Assembly (NCBI GenBank): GCA_003820375.1
Contig: RPQH01000030.1
Coordinates: 1-46,076, forward strand
Reading direction: 5' to 3'
Length of the DNA: 46,076 nt
Origin: Ignavibacteriota bacterium
Lineage (GTDB): Bacteria > Bacteroidota > Ignavibacteria > Tepidaquicellales > OLB5
The translations under genes and the position numbers were made by a program. Of this stretch, positions 16,282 to 24,639 are shown piece by piece. Each line of letters starts with the position of its first letter. The stretch's first letter is position 1. The notes under the pieces were generated by a model. That model worked only from the letters and a program-made list of their open reading frames with translations, did not search any database and had not been told where the DNA came from.

Positions 16282-16971
16282 TTAAAATCTAATTATTGGA
16301 ATTTTTATTTTAGTATAAACGCCGAAATTTGAAAGGTTCTTCATGTAATTATATTTCACATAAAAATCCAGGACAAACAATGTAAACCCGAAACCTGCTC
16401 CAACACTTATCTTTGAATCGGTCCGCGGCAGATCAGCTAATGTGGAATCTGCATCATAATCTCTTTTAATACTATTGCTCTTTACATCTATAGTAATAAA
16501 CGGTATTGTATAAGATGAGTTAAGCACCTTTGACAAAGTATATTCAAAGCTTAAACCAAATGATAATATCTTGGTTTTATAATTTGAAAGTATATTTAAT
16601 GTTTTAAATTCATCCGAGCCGTTATAGCTGAAATATGTTACTTCACCTCCGATTACAAAAGGAAATATTGTATAAGAGCTGTATTCCAGGCGTCCAATTA
16701 TTCCGAAGGTGGGAGTTGAATTATCATAAAACTGGGTTAACGGTACATTTAGTCCCGTTCCCGCACTGATGAATATCCCTCCCAGAGAAACTTTTCTTCT
16801 TAGAGTTTGAGTCTTCTGAGTTACCGGTTTTGTTGTATCTAACAATCCCGTAAAATTTTTCTTAATTACGTTTTGCTTTAATAAAGGATTATTATACTTT
16901 ACATCCTGGGCAAAACCATTGTTTGCCGCAATTAATAAAGCAACAAAAAGCAAAAAAATTGTCTTTTTCAA
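16282..16971 (-). CDS. Predicted outer membrane beta-barrel protein
   Basis: A 229-residue protein with a signal peptide (MKKTIFLLFVALLIAANNGFAQ) and alternating hydrophobic/polar strands from about 65 onwards: GGIFISAGTGLNVPL, FGIIGRLEYSSYT, GGEVTYFSYN, ILSFGLSFEY, ISVGAGFGFTLFVLDFYVKYNY and a last strand ending in F (KIKIPIIRF), as outer membrane barrels do. About eight strands would fit. No specific family recognised. It is the next gene after the DUF2520 gene (12-base gap) and precedes the site-2 protease gene. Confidence 0.7.
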   Translation of the reverse strand: MKKTIFLLFVALLIAANNGFAQDVKYNNPLLKQNVIKKNFTGLLDTTKPVTQKTQTLRRKVSLGGIFISAGTGLNVPLTQFYDNSTPTFGIIGRLEYSSYTIFPFVIGGEVTYFSYNGSDEFKTLNILSNYKTKILSFGLSFEYTLSKVLNSSYTIPFITIDVKSNSIKRDYDADSTLADLPRTDSKISVGAGFGFTLFVLDFYVKYNYMKNLSNFGVYTKIKIPIIRF

Positions 16972-16983
16972 TTTTGTTCTTTT

Positions 16984-17859
16984 TTATTTTAAGTAGCTCT
17001 TTAATAGGTTTTTCATCTTGACAGCATCATTTGCATTCACGCTTCCTTTTTCTAATGCGAGCTCAGCCGTTTGTATTCCCATCACAATATAATGCAGTAA
17101 AATACCCGGAATATTTTCTTTAATAGCAGCCAGGTGGAGCTTGACTGTTTTCAGGTCATTTCTTTCAATAGGTCCCGTTAAAGAATCTTTAATTCCTTTT
17201 TCACTGACATTCTGCAGAGTTTGCAGAATTAACGGCTTATATATGTCGAAAAAAGAGGGATTATTAAATCCAATTTTCAATATCTTTTTATTTGCGTTTT
17301 TTGGCGAAATTTTGCGGGAAATGTCATTTATCAGCTTAAAATGCGATACCAGATAATTGGATGCTTCAACACAGCAAATATGATGAAGAATTTTATCTTC
17401 GCTTTTTATTTTAAACGGAACGGCTCCGAGAGCATGGGCGATTTTTTCACCCTGCAAAACCGCTTTCCTGTCTCCTTCAAGTGCTATGTAAATATTTTTA
17501 AACCTGTCACTATATTTTTTTGCGACCAGCTCAAATGTCTGAACAGGATGGAAAGAGCCAATGTATGCACCTTTCTTCTTTAATAAACCGAGAATATCTG
17601 CTTTTAAAGCACCTGATGTGTGATGGAAAAATTTATTCTTTAAATTTAAATTGCTGCTTATTATTTCATCAACAGCATAAGCAATTTTTTCATCCTCTGA
17701 ACAAATAAATACTATTGCACTTTCTTTAAGCTGTGCAGTATTTAATTTATCTTTTGAGCTTTTCTTTATGAAAATATTCTTATATAAACCGGTTTTTTTC
17801 AGCGAATACATCAGATGAGAGCCAAGCTTCCCAAAACCGGTTATCATAACGTTATTCAT
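16984..17859 (-). CDS. Rossmann-like and DUF2520 domain oxidoreductase-like protein
   Basis: A 291-residue protein with an N-terminal NAD(P)-binding fold (MNNVMITGFGKLGSHL, GxGxxG-like) and the family block HHTSGALKADIL followed by IGSFHPVQTF (about 78-108), then a helical DUF2520 domain with LTGPIERND (about 229-237) and a C-terminal helix. The layout resembles 6-phosphogluconate dehydrogenase-type reductases, but no reaction is established for the family. Its ATG overlaps the dtd stop by one base (TAATG), so the two are translationally coupled. Confidence 0.83.
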   Translation of the reverse strand: MNNVMITGFGKLGSHLMYSLKKTGLYKNIFIKKSSKDKLNTAQLKESAIVFICSEDEKIAYAVDEIISSNLNLKNKFFHHTSGALKADILGLLKKKGAYIGSFHPVQTFELVAKKYSDRFKNIYIALEGDRKAVLQGEKIAHALGAVPFKIKSEDKILHHICCVEASNYLVSHFKLINDISRKISPKNANKKILKIGFNNPSFFDIYKPLILQTLQNVSEKGIKDSLTGPIERNDLKTVKLHLAAIKENIPGILLHYIVMGIQTAELALEKGSVNANDAVKMKNLLKSYLK

Positions 17860-18317
17860 TACTGGTAATCATTTTTGCTTCTTAAAATAATAGTTACAGG
17901 TCCGTCATTTATCAGCTTAATTTTCATCATCGCCCCGAATTTCCCTTTACGCACCTTATCGAATCCAATAAGGGTTTTGCATTCATCAATATACGTTTTA
18001 TATAAATGTTCGGCACGTTCCGGCTCGCATGCATCAGTGAAGCTGGGTCTGTTACCGTGGCGGGTATCTGCATGAAGTGTAAATTGTGAAACAACCAGCA
18101 GTTCATGCCCGGTATCAATTAATGAACGGTTCATCTTATCATTATCATCCGGAAATATTCTGAGATTAACTGTTTTTGCAGCAAGATACTTAGCATCATT
18201 TTCGGTATCGTCGTTCCTTATACCAAGCAACACAAGAATACCGCTGCTGATATGGTCAACCATCTGCGAATCAACAGTTACAGATGCTTCAAGTACTCTT
18301 TGTGATAATGCTATCAT
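17859..18317 (-). CDS. dtd: D-aminoacyl-tRNA deacylase
   Basis: Hydrolyses D-amino acids (and glycine mischarged on tRNA-Ala) from tRNA, a translation proofreading step in the cytoplasm. The two signature motifs are present: SQFTL (77-81) and NDGPVT (137-142), together with LRIFPDDNDKMNRS (52-65) and NRPSF (89-93). 152 residues is the usual size. The normal family start MxALxQRV is slightly varied (MIALSQRV). Sits between prmC and the DUF2520 gene; the stop shares one base with the latter's start. Confidence 0.95.
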   Translation of the reverse strand: MIALSQRVLEASVTVDSQMVDHISSGILVLLGIRNDDTENDAKYLAAKTVNLRIFPDDNDKMNRSLIDTGHELLVVSQFTLHADTRHGNRPSFTDACEPERAEHLYKTYIDECKTLIGFDKVRKGKFGAMMKIKLINDGPVTIILRSKNDYQ

Positions 18318-18333
18318 TTAATATTTTTTTGGA

Positions 18334-19194
18334 TTACTGCTTGTGGTGTTCTATGTAAACGACCCTTTCAATACCCATTAAATCAGGGTAAAACACTGCA
18401 TTACTGAAACTATAATTGCTCAGTAATTCCTCAACCTTTTTTCTTTTACCGTCACCGATTTCAAGTAAAAGCCTGATATCCTTTTCTGTTCTTGATGCAA
18501 TATCGAAGATAATTTTATAGAATGACATGCCTTCTTTTTCATCGGTCAGGGCGTGCTTCGGCTCAAAATCTTTTACTTCCTTATCCAGTATATGATATTC
18601 ACTCAATGGAATATAAGGAGGGTTACTGACTATAACATCATAAGCGTTGAAATCATGGAAAGCAGAAATATCTTTTTTCTGGAATGAGATTTTATTCCCC
18701 GTATCATTTAGCTGTGAGTTTTCTTTTGCCAAAGCCAAAGCGTTGTCGTCTAGGTCTATTGCTTCTACCGGGCATTGAGTATTTTTCGCAATTGCAATTG
18801 ATATACATCCCGAGCCTGCACCAATATCGAGAATATGCGGGGGAGTGTCGTATGATTTTACCAGATCAATAGCTTTTTCAACAAGCACTTCTGTTTCCTG
18901 GCGCGGGATAAGAACACTTCTGTTTACTTTTATATTAATACCATAGAACTCTGTAAAGCCCCTGATATATTGCAGGGGCTCATAGTTCAATCTTCTTACA
19001 AGCTTCTCCTTAAATCTTTTTATCTCATCCTGAGAAAGCGGTTTATCGAATTGCAGATACAGGTCGATCCGTTTTATGTTCAAAGTATCGGCTAAAAGCA
19101 CTTCGGCATTTAAACGGGAATTTTTTATATTCCTGTTTGTAAGTAATTCATCCGAGCTCTTTATTATTTCCAGTAATGTCCATGTCTTTTCCAT
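18334..19194 (-). CDS. prmC: Peptide chain release factor N(5)-glutamine methyltransferase
   Basis: Methylates the glutamine of the GGQ motif in release factors, using S-adenosylmethionine. Motifs are RLNAEVLLA (27-35), the N-terminal GGF-like YIRGFTEFYG (76-85), PRQETEVLVE (97-106), the SAM loop DIGAGSG (123-129) and the catalytic NPPYIP (191-196). 286 residues is normal. It is 16 bases upstream of dtd and 14 bases downstream of the amidohydrolase-like gene, within one minus-strand run. Confidence 0.95.
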   Translation of the reverse strand: MEKTWTLLEIIKSSDELLTNRNIKNSRLNAEVLLADTLNIKRIDLYLQFDKPLSQDEIKRFKEKLVRRLNYEPLQYIRGFTEFYGINIKVNRSVLIPRQETEVLVEKAIDLVKSYDTPPHILDIGAGSGCISIAIAKNTQCPVEAIDLDDNALALAKENSQLNDTGNKISFQKKDISAFHDFNAYDVIVSNPPYIPLSEYHILDKEVKDFEPKHALTDEKEGMSFYKIIFDIASRTEKDIRLLLEIGDGKRKKVEELLSNYSFSNAVFYPDLMGIERVVYIEHHKQ

Positions 19195-19208
19195 CAGTAT
19201 TCAGTTTG

Positions 19209-20888
19209 TTAATAAATATATGCTGCAGGAGTTTTGTTCTCGTAAACAACTTCACCCCTGATAATAGTCATCAATATTCTGGTTTTTAATAAAACCTGCG
19301 GGTCGGATTCCAGTATGTTATCCGATAATACAACCATATCGGCAAGCTTGCCGGGTTCTAATGTTCCCTTGAACTCATCAGCAAGAGAGCCGTATGCTGC
19401 CCAAACGGTAAATGCCTTCAATGCATCTATTACAGAAAGCTTTTGAGCTGTATTGTTCGATATCCTGTTCGCTGCCGTATCAAGTGATAAGCCTGTTGAA
19501 AGGAAATACATCTGGTACAGCGGATTAATGTAATGATACGGGAAATCGGTACCTGCCATGATAATATTATTTAGTTTGAACAAAGTATTCCATAGTCCCA
19601 GGTTTTTGGAATCATTGGGATTTATAAGCTCATTCACAGCCATTTTATTTTCCATTGCAACCTCAGGTCTTACTGAAGGAATAATCTCAAGCTGTTTCAA
19701 CCGCTGTAGGTCGTTCGGCTGAATAAACTCAACATATTCAAACCGCGTACGTCCCACTTTGGATTTAACATCTTTAGAAACAGTTTCAATTGCATTTAAA
19801 GATGATTTAACTGCCCTGTCGCCGTTTGCTTTCACCGAAACCTGGAAACCTTTTTCAAACGCTTTCGCTGTCATTTCTTTTATGTCATATTCATCGTTAT
19901 ACGGAGTTTTCCTTTTCGGTTCTTTTAAATAATCATTTTCCATTGCTGCATCCTGAGTTTCAAAATACCCGTCATACTCCAGGTGAAAACATTTAATATC
20001 AATTCTATCCTTATAAGTTTCCGGACCTGAAGCAACATATTTATCAAATAACGGACCTTTACCCGGTATCATAGCATAAAGCCGGATTGAAAACTTATTA
20101 TCATCTACCATTTTTTTATAGGTTTCAAGCACTTCTTCAGACATATTTGCATCATTGACCTCCGTTATCCCGTATTTTACTAGCTCGGTTATTCCCTTCT
20201 GTACATTACTGATAACCTGTGCCTGGCTTGGCTGCGGAAGTATTTTTATCACTAATTCCTGGGCATCATCATATAGAAGACCTGTTGGCTCGCTTTTTTC
20301 ATCCTTTTCAATTTCACCGTTCTCGGGGTCAGGGGTGCTCTTGTTAATTTTTGCTTCATCAAGAATCATTTTATTAACCCAGGTGATATTTGCTCTTGCG
20401 TTGATAAGATAAATATGATGTACTGCAGAAATTTTATCCAGAACGGTATGGTCAATTTTCTGGAAATCTGCATCAGGTAAAAGCAGCTCATCCCAGCCAA
20501 ATCCGCCAACCCATTCACCTGCAGGTGAAGTTTTTACCTTATCTGAAACTATTCTGATTATGTCGTCAAGATTTCTTGCAGAACGCAGGTCAATAAATGA
20601 TAAGTTGCGTGAGAATTCCATCAGGTTTCCCTCTGCATCAATAAATCCGGGAACAACTGTTTTTCCGTTAAGGTCAACTATTCGTGAAGAAGAATATTTA
20701 TCGGTCAGTTCTTTCGATTTACCGACTGCAAGAATTTTACCTTCACTGACTGCAACAGCTTCTGCTATTGTATTATCTTTATCCAAAGTATAAATTTTCC
20801 CGTTTATATATATTACATCGGGTTTTTTGCTGCATGATGCCAGAAATATGCAAAATGACAGTAAAAATAATATTTTAATTGCTTTCAT
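19209..20888 (-). CDS. Amidohydrolase-like lipoprotein lacking metal ligands (YtcJ-type fold)
   Basis: A 559-residue protein with a lipoprotein signal (LASC, C19) and the fold of the YtcJ-type amidohydrolase_3 family: an N-terminal beta sandwich (VIYINGKIYTLD), VVPGFIDA entering the barrel, GTDFPYHYINPL, and the closing GTLEPGKLADMVVLSD (508-523). The catalytic histidines are missing. HxH after PGFIDA is E86-G-N88; GITEVNDA has N245 where H is usual; VKANGDRA has K353 for H; FEYVEF has Y385 for H. Only D448 (GTDFP) remains. A metal-dependent hydrolase is therefore unlikely; it may bind a ligand or catalyse differently. Anchored in the envelope, first gene of the minus-strand run ending at the DUF1232 gene. 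Confidence 0.82.
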   Translation of the reverse strand: MKAIKILFLLSFCIFLASCSKKPDVIYINGKIYTLDKDNTIAEAVAVSEGKILAVGKSKELTDKYSSSRIVDLNGKTVVPGFIDAEGNLMEFSRNLSFIDLRSARNLDDIIRIVSDKVKTSPAGEWVGGFGWDELLLPDADFQKIDHTVLDKISAVHHIYLINARANITWVNKMILDEAKINKSTPDPENGEIEKDEKSEPTGLLYDDAQELVIKILPQPSQAQVISNVQKGITELVKYGITEVNDANMSEEVLETYKKMVDDNKFSIRLYAMIPGKGPLFDKYVASGPETYKDRIDIKCFHLEYDGYFETQDAAMENDYLKEPKRKTPYNDEYDIKEMTAKAFEKGFQVSVKANGDRAVKSSLNAIETVSKDVKSKVGRTRFEYVEFIQPNDLQRLKQLEIIPSVRPEVAMENKMAVNELINPNDSKNLGLWNTLFKLNNIIMAGTDFPYHYINPLYQMYFLSTGLSLDTAANRISNNTAQKLSVIDALKAFTVWAAYGSLADEFKGTLEPGKLADMVVLSDNILESDPQVLLKTRILMTIIRGEVVYENKTPAAYIY

Positions 20889-21215
20889 TACGGTTTTTTT
20901 GTTTTGTTAATTTTGTCAAATATATAGATTTAAAGAGGCAGTTTCAATCAATTACGAATTACGAATGACGGGTTACGAATGACGAATAATTTTTAAGCTC
21001 ATTTCTTGAAATTAGTATATTATGCAAATAATAAAGTTTTATTATCAGCGAAATCAGCGTAATCAGTGGTTAGATACATCAATTTGTGAACTGAATTTAT
21101 TAATTCATTATTCTATTTTAATTGTAATAAGATGCCCGGCTTATTAATTACCTTAAATTTAGAAAATAATGAATGAAACCTGCGGATTAATACTCAGGTT
21201 CTTACTTATACATTT
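20889..21215. other. Divergent intergenic region with short iterated repeats
   Basis: Lies between the amidohydrolase-like gene (minus) and the M48 protease gene (plus). It contains low-complexity ATTACGAATTACGAATGACG-type sequence (about 20951-20988) and three 9-base units ATCAGCGAA/ATCAGCGTA/ATCAGTGGT at 21044, 21053 and 21062. TAAATTTA at 21154-21161, 55 bases before the M48 start, fits the TAnnTTT promoter pattern. No gene seen. Confidence 0.6.
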
Positions 21216-22340
21216 ATGGATGAAGAAAGAAAAAAACTAGCAAAGAAATACGAAAAAATTAAATTAACTGTAAGAATAACAGAAGGTATTTCCACTTTTA
21301 TACTTCTTGTTTTGTTTATTGCACTCGGTTTCAGCAAACAGCTAGAACAGTTTGTTTACACATTTACTTCAAATCATTACTTTGCTTTATTTCTTTATCT
21401 GCTTGTATTTGGTGTCGTATCAACAGTGATAACTTTCCCGGTGGATTATTACTTTGGCTTCAGGCTTGAGCATAAGTTCGGATTATCAAATCAAACCTTT
21501 AAAAAATGGATAATTGAATCTTTGAAATCTGCCGCAGTAGGAATTGTACTGGGAGCACCTATACTTTTATTGTTTTATTACTTGCTTCTTAATTATGAAT
21601 TATGGTGGTTCTGGCTTGGATGTATAATCCTTATCTATTCTGTAGTGCTGGCACAAATTGCACCGGTTGTTATTATGCCATTATTTTATAAGTTTAAGCC
21701 GATTGAAAATGAAAGCTTAAAAGAAAAAATATTAGCACTCTGCGATAAGGTCGGGTTTAAAGTAAAAGGTGTTTATACATTTGACATGAGCAAAAACACC
21801 AAGAAGGCAAATTCCGCATTTACCGGACTGGGAAAATCAAAACGAATTATATTGGGCGACACATTAATATCAGGATTTTCCGAAGATGAAATTGAAACGG
21901 TATTTGCACATGAGCTTGGTCATTATAAAAAAGGGCATATAACCAAGAATATTATCATTTCTATATTTTCCACTTTTATATCGCTGTATGTTGTATCTTA
22001 TTTATATAACAACCTGTTCCAGATGGCGGGGTTTGAGCATACATGGGATATTGCCGCTTTGCCCCTGCTTGCTGTTATTGGCAGTGTGATGGGATTTTTT
22101 ACCAAGCCTTTTTGGGCATACATTTCAAGAAGGTATGAGTTTGAAGCAGATAAGTTTGCAATTATGACGACAGGAAATTTTACTGCCTTTAAATCAACAA
22201 TGGAAAAGCTTGCATTCCAGAACCTTGCAAATGAAGAGCCCTCAAAGCTTGTTGAGATATGGTTTTACTCGCATCCTTCAATTAAAAGAAGAATTGAAGC
22301 AGGGGAGAGATATTACATCACAAACTTTAATCCGGCGTAA
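21216..22340 (+). CDS. M48 family zinc endopeptidase (Ste24/HtpX-like membrane protease)
   Basis: Integral membrane zinc protease of the CAAX-protease (Ste24-like) group, likely in membrane protein quality control. The zinc site is HELGH (H232, E233, H236) followed by KKGH, and the third ligand is E310 in RYEFEADKFA. Several hydrophobic helices occur before the catalytic domain (about 19-40, 50-75, 100-125, 130-155) and two after the zinc site. Residues 181-215 contain SKNTKKANSAFTGLGKSKRI, characteristic of Ste24 relatives. 374 residues fits. Single-gene unit: divergent upstream, repeat region downstream. Confidence 0.92.
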   Translation: MDEERKKLAKKYEKIKLTVRITEGISTFILLVLFIALGFSKQLEQFVYTFTSNHYFALFLYLLVFGVVSTVITFPVDYYFGFRLEHKFGLSNQTFKKWIIESLKSAAVGIVLGAPILLLFYYLLLNYELWWFWLGCIILIYSVVLAQIAPVVIMPLFYKFKPIENESLKEKILALCDKVGFKVKGVYTFDMSKNTKKANSAFTGLGKSKRIILGDTLISGFSEDEIETVFAHELGHYKKGHITKNIIISIFSTFISLYVVSYLYNNLFQMAGFEHTWDIAALPLLAVIGSVMGFFTKPFWAYISRRYEFEADKFAIMTTGNFTAFKSTMEKLAFQNLANEEPSKLVEIWFYSHPSIKRRIEAGERYYITNFNPA

Positions 22341-22360
22341 GCTTATTTCACTTAATAATT

Positions 22361-22585
22361 CACCTTACGCAAAAAGAAGAAATCCCGAAGGGATGATATT
22401 ATGGTAGAATGAATTTTTCACCTGGAAATAGAATCCCGAAGGGATGAAATTATTAATGACTGAGATTAACTATTGAAATTCTTTAAAAACTAATAATGTC
22501 ATCCCTTCGGGATTTTCCTTCATGCAGCAGATGTAATTCTACCATAATATCATCCCTTCGGGATTTTCGTTCTTTGCGTAACCTC
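22361..22585. repeat. Inverted-repeat element built on ATCCCGAAGGGAT palindromes
   Basis: AATCCCGAAGGGATGATATT (from 22380), continuing to GGTAGAAT, recurs perfectly inverted as ATTCTACC...GGGATT ending near 22563, a 30-base pair of arms. Two further ATCCCGAAGGGAT-type palindromes lie between them (about 22431-22445 and 22498-22513). The ends carry CACCTTACGCAA (22361-22372) and TTGCGTAACC (22574-22583). A diverged, inverted copy of its left part lies at 193-330. No reading frame inside. Confidence 0.7.
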
Positions 22586-22594
22586 ATTTAATAA

Positions 22595-22679
22595 GTCACC
22601 TTACGCAAATCATAATGTTACCGAAATTAATAAAAAAACAAAATTGCTACCTGATTATTATACTTTTGCGTAAGGTCAC
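22595..22679. repeat. 85-base element with CACCTTACGCAA-type inverted ends
   Basis: GTCACCTTACGCAAA (from 22595) and its inverse TTTGCGTAAGGTCAC (to 22679) match at 14 of 15 positions. The core is AT-rich. CACCTTACGCAAATCATAAT followed by GTTACCGAAA is shared with the inverted sequence at about 14015-14056, so this is a dispersed family. Confidence 0.65.
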
Positions 22680-22762
22680 ATAATAAGATATAATAACTAA
22701 ATTAAAAACAGTGTCGGGTGTGCCTTTAAGAGTAAGAATAAACAGAGAATAACTTCTATGCT

Positions 22763-22893
22763 CGTTCCAAGCTCTGCTTGGGAACGCACTGATGAAGGAA
22801 ACTCCTGTTTCTATTGTAGCGGGGCAAAGCAGGAGCTTTGTACACCCAGGCGTTACTGATCCCCGCTTTCGCGGGGAGGAGCTTCGTAACGAG
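22763..22893. repeat. Cluster of GC-rich palindromes
   Basis: CGTTCCAAGC/GCTTGGGAACG (22763-22786, one bulge), CCCCGC-TTTC-GCGGGG (22861-22876) and the enclosing CGTTAC (22850-22855)/GTAACG (22886-22891). CTCGTT (22761-22766) is also the inverse of AACGAG (22888-22893), so the whole block can fold back. The first palindrome resembles a repeat seen in many bacterial genomes. Not a clear terminator, as no T run follows. Confidence 0.6.
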
Positions 22894-22956
22894 TGTTTAA
22901 GTTGTTATGTACTGACTCCCGACCCATTAACTCTTGATTCTTAACTCTATTCTTCA

Positions 22957-22987
22957 TTGTTTATCCCCTGCATAAAATTTATATTTG
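22957..22987 (+). promoter_or_regulatory. Candidate Bacteroidota-type promoter of pdxA
   Basis: TTG (22957-22959) and TATATTTG (22980-22987) are 23 bases apart start to start, fitting the Bacteroidota TTG/TAnnTTTG pattern. The -7 element ends only 4 bases before the ATG, so transcription would begin at or next to the start codon (leaderless or nearly so). Prediction from sequence only. Confidence 0.4.
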
Positions 22988-22991
22988 CTCT

Positions 22992-23957
22992 ATGAAGACA
23001 AGGATACTGATAACCATAGGTGATATGAACGGCATCGGTCCGGAAATTATCCTAAAAGCATTAGGTACACCGGGTATTACCGACACGTATGATATAACGC
23101 TTATTGCTCCAACAACCGTAATTGAATATTATTACCGGCTTTTAGGTCTTGAACCGATGCAGGGAAAATTTAATATTATATCAATATGTGAAGGAAAAGC
23201 TAATGTTGAGCCGGGAGTAGAATCAAAAGAAGCAGGTTATATTGCCGGTTTTGCAATAAAAATGGCTGTTAATCTTTGCGTGGAAGAAAGATATGATGCT
23301 ATAGTAACGGCACCGATTTCAAAGAATGCTTTGAATCTCGGCGGGTTTAAATATGCCGGGCATACAGAAATGCTTACGGAGCTAGATAATCCCATTTCAT
23401 CTGCAATGGTTATGATAAGCGATAAATTGAAAATTGGATTTGCGACTACCCATCCGCCGCTTGATAAAGTTGCAGGGTTAATAACTAAAAAACTAATGGA
23501 AGAAAAAATAAGAACCTGTTTTTATTCAATGAAAAATGATTTTGGTATTGAAGAACCGAAAATCGGAGTATTATCACTGAATCCGCATGCAGGGGAACAC
23601 GGACAAATTGGAAATGAAGAAATTAAAGTAATAACACCGGTTCTTGAAAAATTAAAAGAGACATTCAAAACTTCATCCTTAGACGGACCTTTTTCATCAG
23701 ATGCTTATTTTGGTAACAAAACATATGAGCGGTATGATATGACATTTGCTTTATACCACGACCAGGGTTTTATCCCTTTTAAAATGATTGCAGGGTTGAA
23801 GGGTGTAAACTATACAGCGGGATTAAGCTTTGTGAGGACTTCGCCTGACCATGGAACCGCATTTGATATTGCAGGAAAAAATATAGCTGACCCGGCAAGT
23901 ATTATCGAAGCAATTAAAGCAGCAGATATTATTACAAAAAACAGAAAAGAAATTTAG
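22992..23957 (+). CDS. pdxA: 4-hydroxythreonine-4-phosphate dehydrogenase
   Basis: NAD-dependent oxidation and decarboxylation of 4-phosphohydroxy-L-threonine in the DXP-dependent branch of pyridoxal phosphate synthesis. The family landmarks are GDMNGIGPEII (9-19), TAPISK (about 110-115), GHTEML with the metal-binding histidine, LNPHAGEHGQIGNEE and YHDQGFIPFK. 321 residues is typical. ftsE begins 12 bases after the stop. No other vitamin B6 gene is in the window. Confidence 0.95.
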   Translation: MKTRILITIGDMNGIGPEIILKALGTPGITDTYDITLIAPTTVIEYYYRLLGLEPMQGKFNIISICEGKANVEPGVESKEAGYIAGFAIKMAVNLCVEERYDAIVTAPISKNALNLGGFKYAGHTEMLTELDNPISSAMVMISDKLKIGFATTHPPLDKVAGLITKKLMEEKIRTCFYSMKNDFGIEEPKIGVLSLNPHAGEHGQIGNEEIKVITPVLEKLKETFKTSSLDGPFSSDAYFGNKTYERYDMTFALYHDQGFIPFKMIAGLKGVNYTAGLSFVRTSPDHGTAFDIAGKNIADPASIIEAIKAADIITKNRKEI

Positions 23958-23969
23958 AGTAAAAAACTT

Positions 23970-24638
23970 TTGATAACATTCAACAAAGTACATTTCTCAT
24001 ATCCTAAGAAAGAAATTTTCAAGGATGTAAATTTTAAGATTGATAAAGGCGAATTTGTTTTCCTTATTGGTGAAAGCGGAACAGGAAAAACAACACTGCT
24101 GAGGATGATAAACATGGAGCTTGTGCCGCGTATAGGCGAAGTTACCGTTGCCGAGTTCAACACCAATTCAATTAAGAAACCCGAGATACCTTTATTAAGA
24201 AGAAAAATCGGGTTCGTATTCCAGGATTTCAAGCTGCTTAATGACCGGAATGTATTTGATAATGTTGCCCTGCCTTTATATCTATCCGGTGTGAAACCTG
24301 CTTATATAAAAAAGAAAGTGTTTAATGTACTGAATGAAGTAGGAGTATTTGACAGCTACAGGAAAATGCCTGAAGAACTTTCCGGTGGTGAACAGCAGAG
24401 GGTTTCTATTGCACGGGCTATTGTAAATGAACCTCTTGTACTGATTGCTGATGAACCTACAGGCAATCTTGACCCGTTTGTATCTTTTGAAATAATAAAG
24501 CTTTTGTTAAGCATTAATTATAAAGGTACGGCAGTGCTTGTGGCAACTCACAATTATGAAATAGTAAAGAAGCTAAGAAGTAAGCGTCTTATGCAAATAA
24601 AAGATAAGAAAGTATTTGAGGTAGTTTTAAAAGATTAA
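23970..24638 (+). CDS. ftsE: Cell-division ABC transporter ATP-binding protein
   Basis: FtsE pairs with the membrane protein FtsX to control peptidoglycan hydrolases at the division site. ABC motifs are Walker A GESGTGKT (34-41), the Q-loop [17 protein letters not shown] (about 82-98), signature LSGGEQQR, and Walker [12 protein letters not shown]. The [10 protein letters not shown] segment after the Q-loop is typical of FtsE. 222 residues is normal. The start is TTG 23970. No ftsX follows, as the next gene is convergent and 1 base away. A LolD-like lipoprotein exporter ATPase is the main alternative. Confidence 0.83.
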   Translation: MITFNKVHFSYPKKEIFKDVNFKIDKGEFVFLIGESGTGKTTLLRMINMELVPRIGEVTVAEFNTNSIKKPEIPLLRRKIGFVFQDFKLLNDRNVFDNVALPLYLSGVKPAYIKKKVFNVLNEVGVFDSYRKMPEELSGGEQQRVSIARAIVNEPLVLIADEPTGNLDPFVSFEIIKLLLSINYKGTAVLVATHNYEIVKKLRSKRLMQIKDKKVFEVVLKD

Positions 24639-24639
24639 T

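Larger units (their letters stand above)
22341..22991. other. 650-base repeat-only region before pdxA
   Basis: No gene is visible. From left to right it holds an inverted-repeat element (22361-22585), a small element with CACCTTACGCAA-type ends (22595-22679), a palindrome cluster (22763-22893), low-complexity ACTCC-type sequence (about 22913-22950) and the pdxA promoter candidate. Confidence 0.75.

Noticed and set aside
22210-22407. Plus-strand frame overlapping the M48 gene end
   Set aside because: Out-of-frame shadow of the M48 gene running into repeat DNA.
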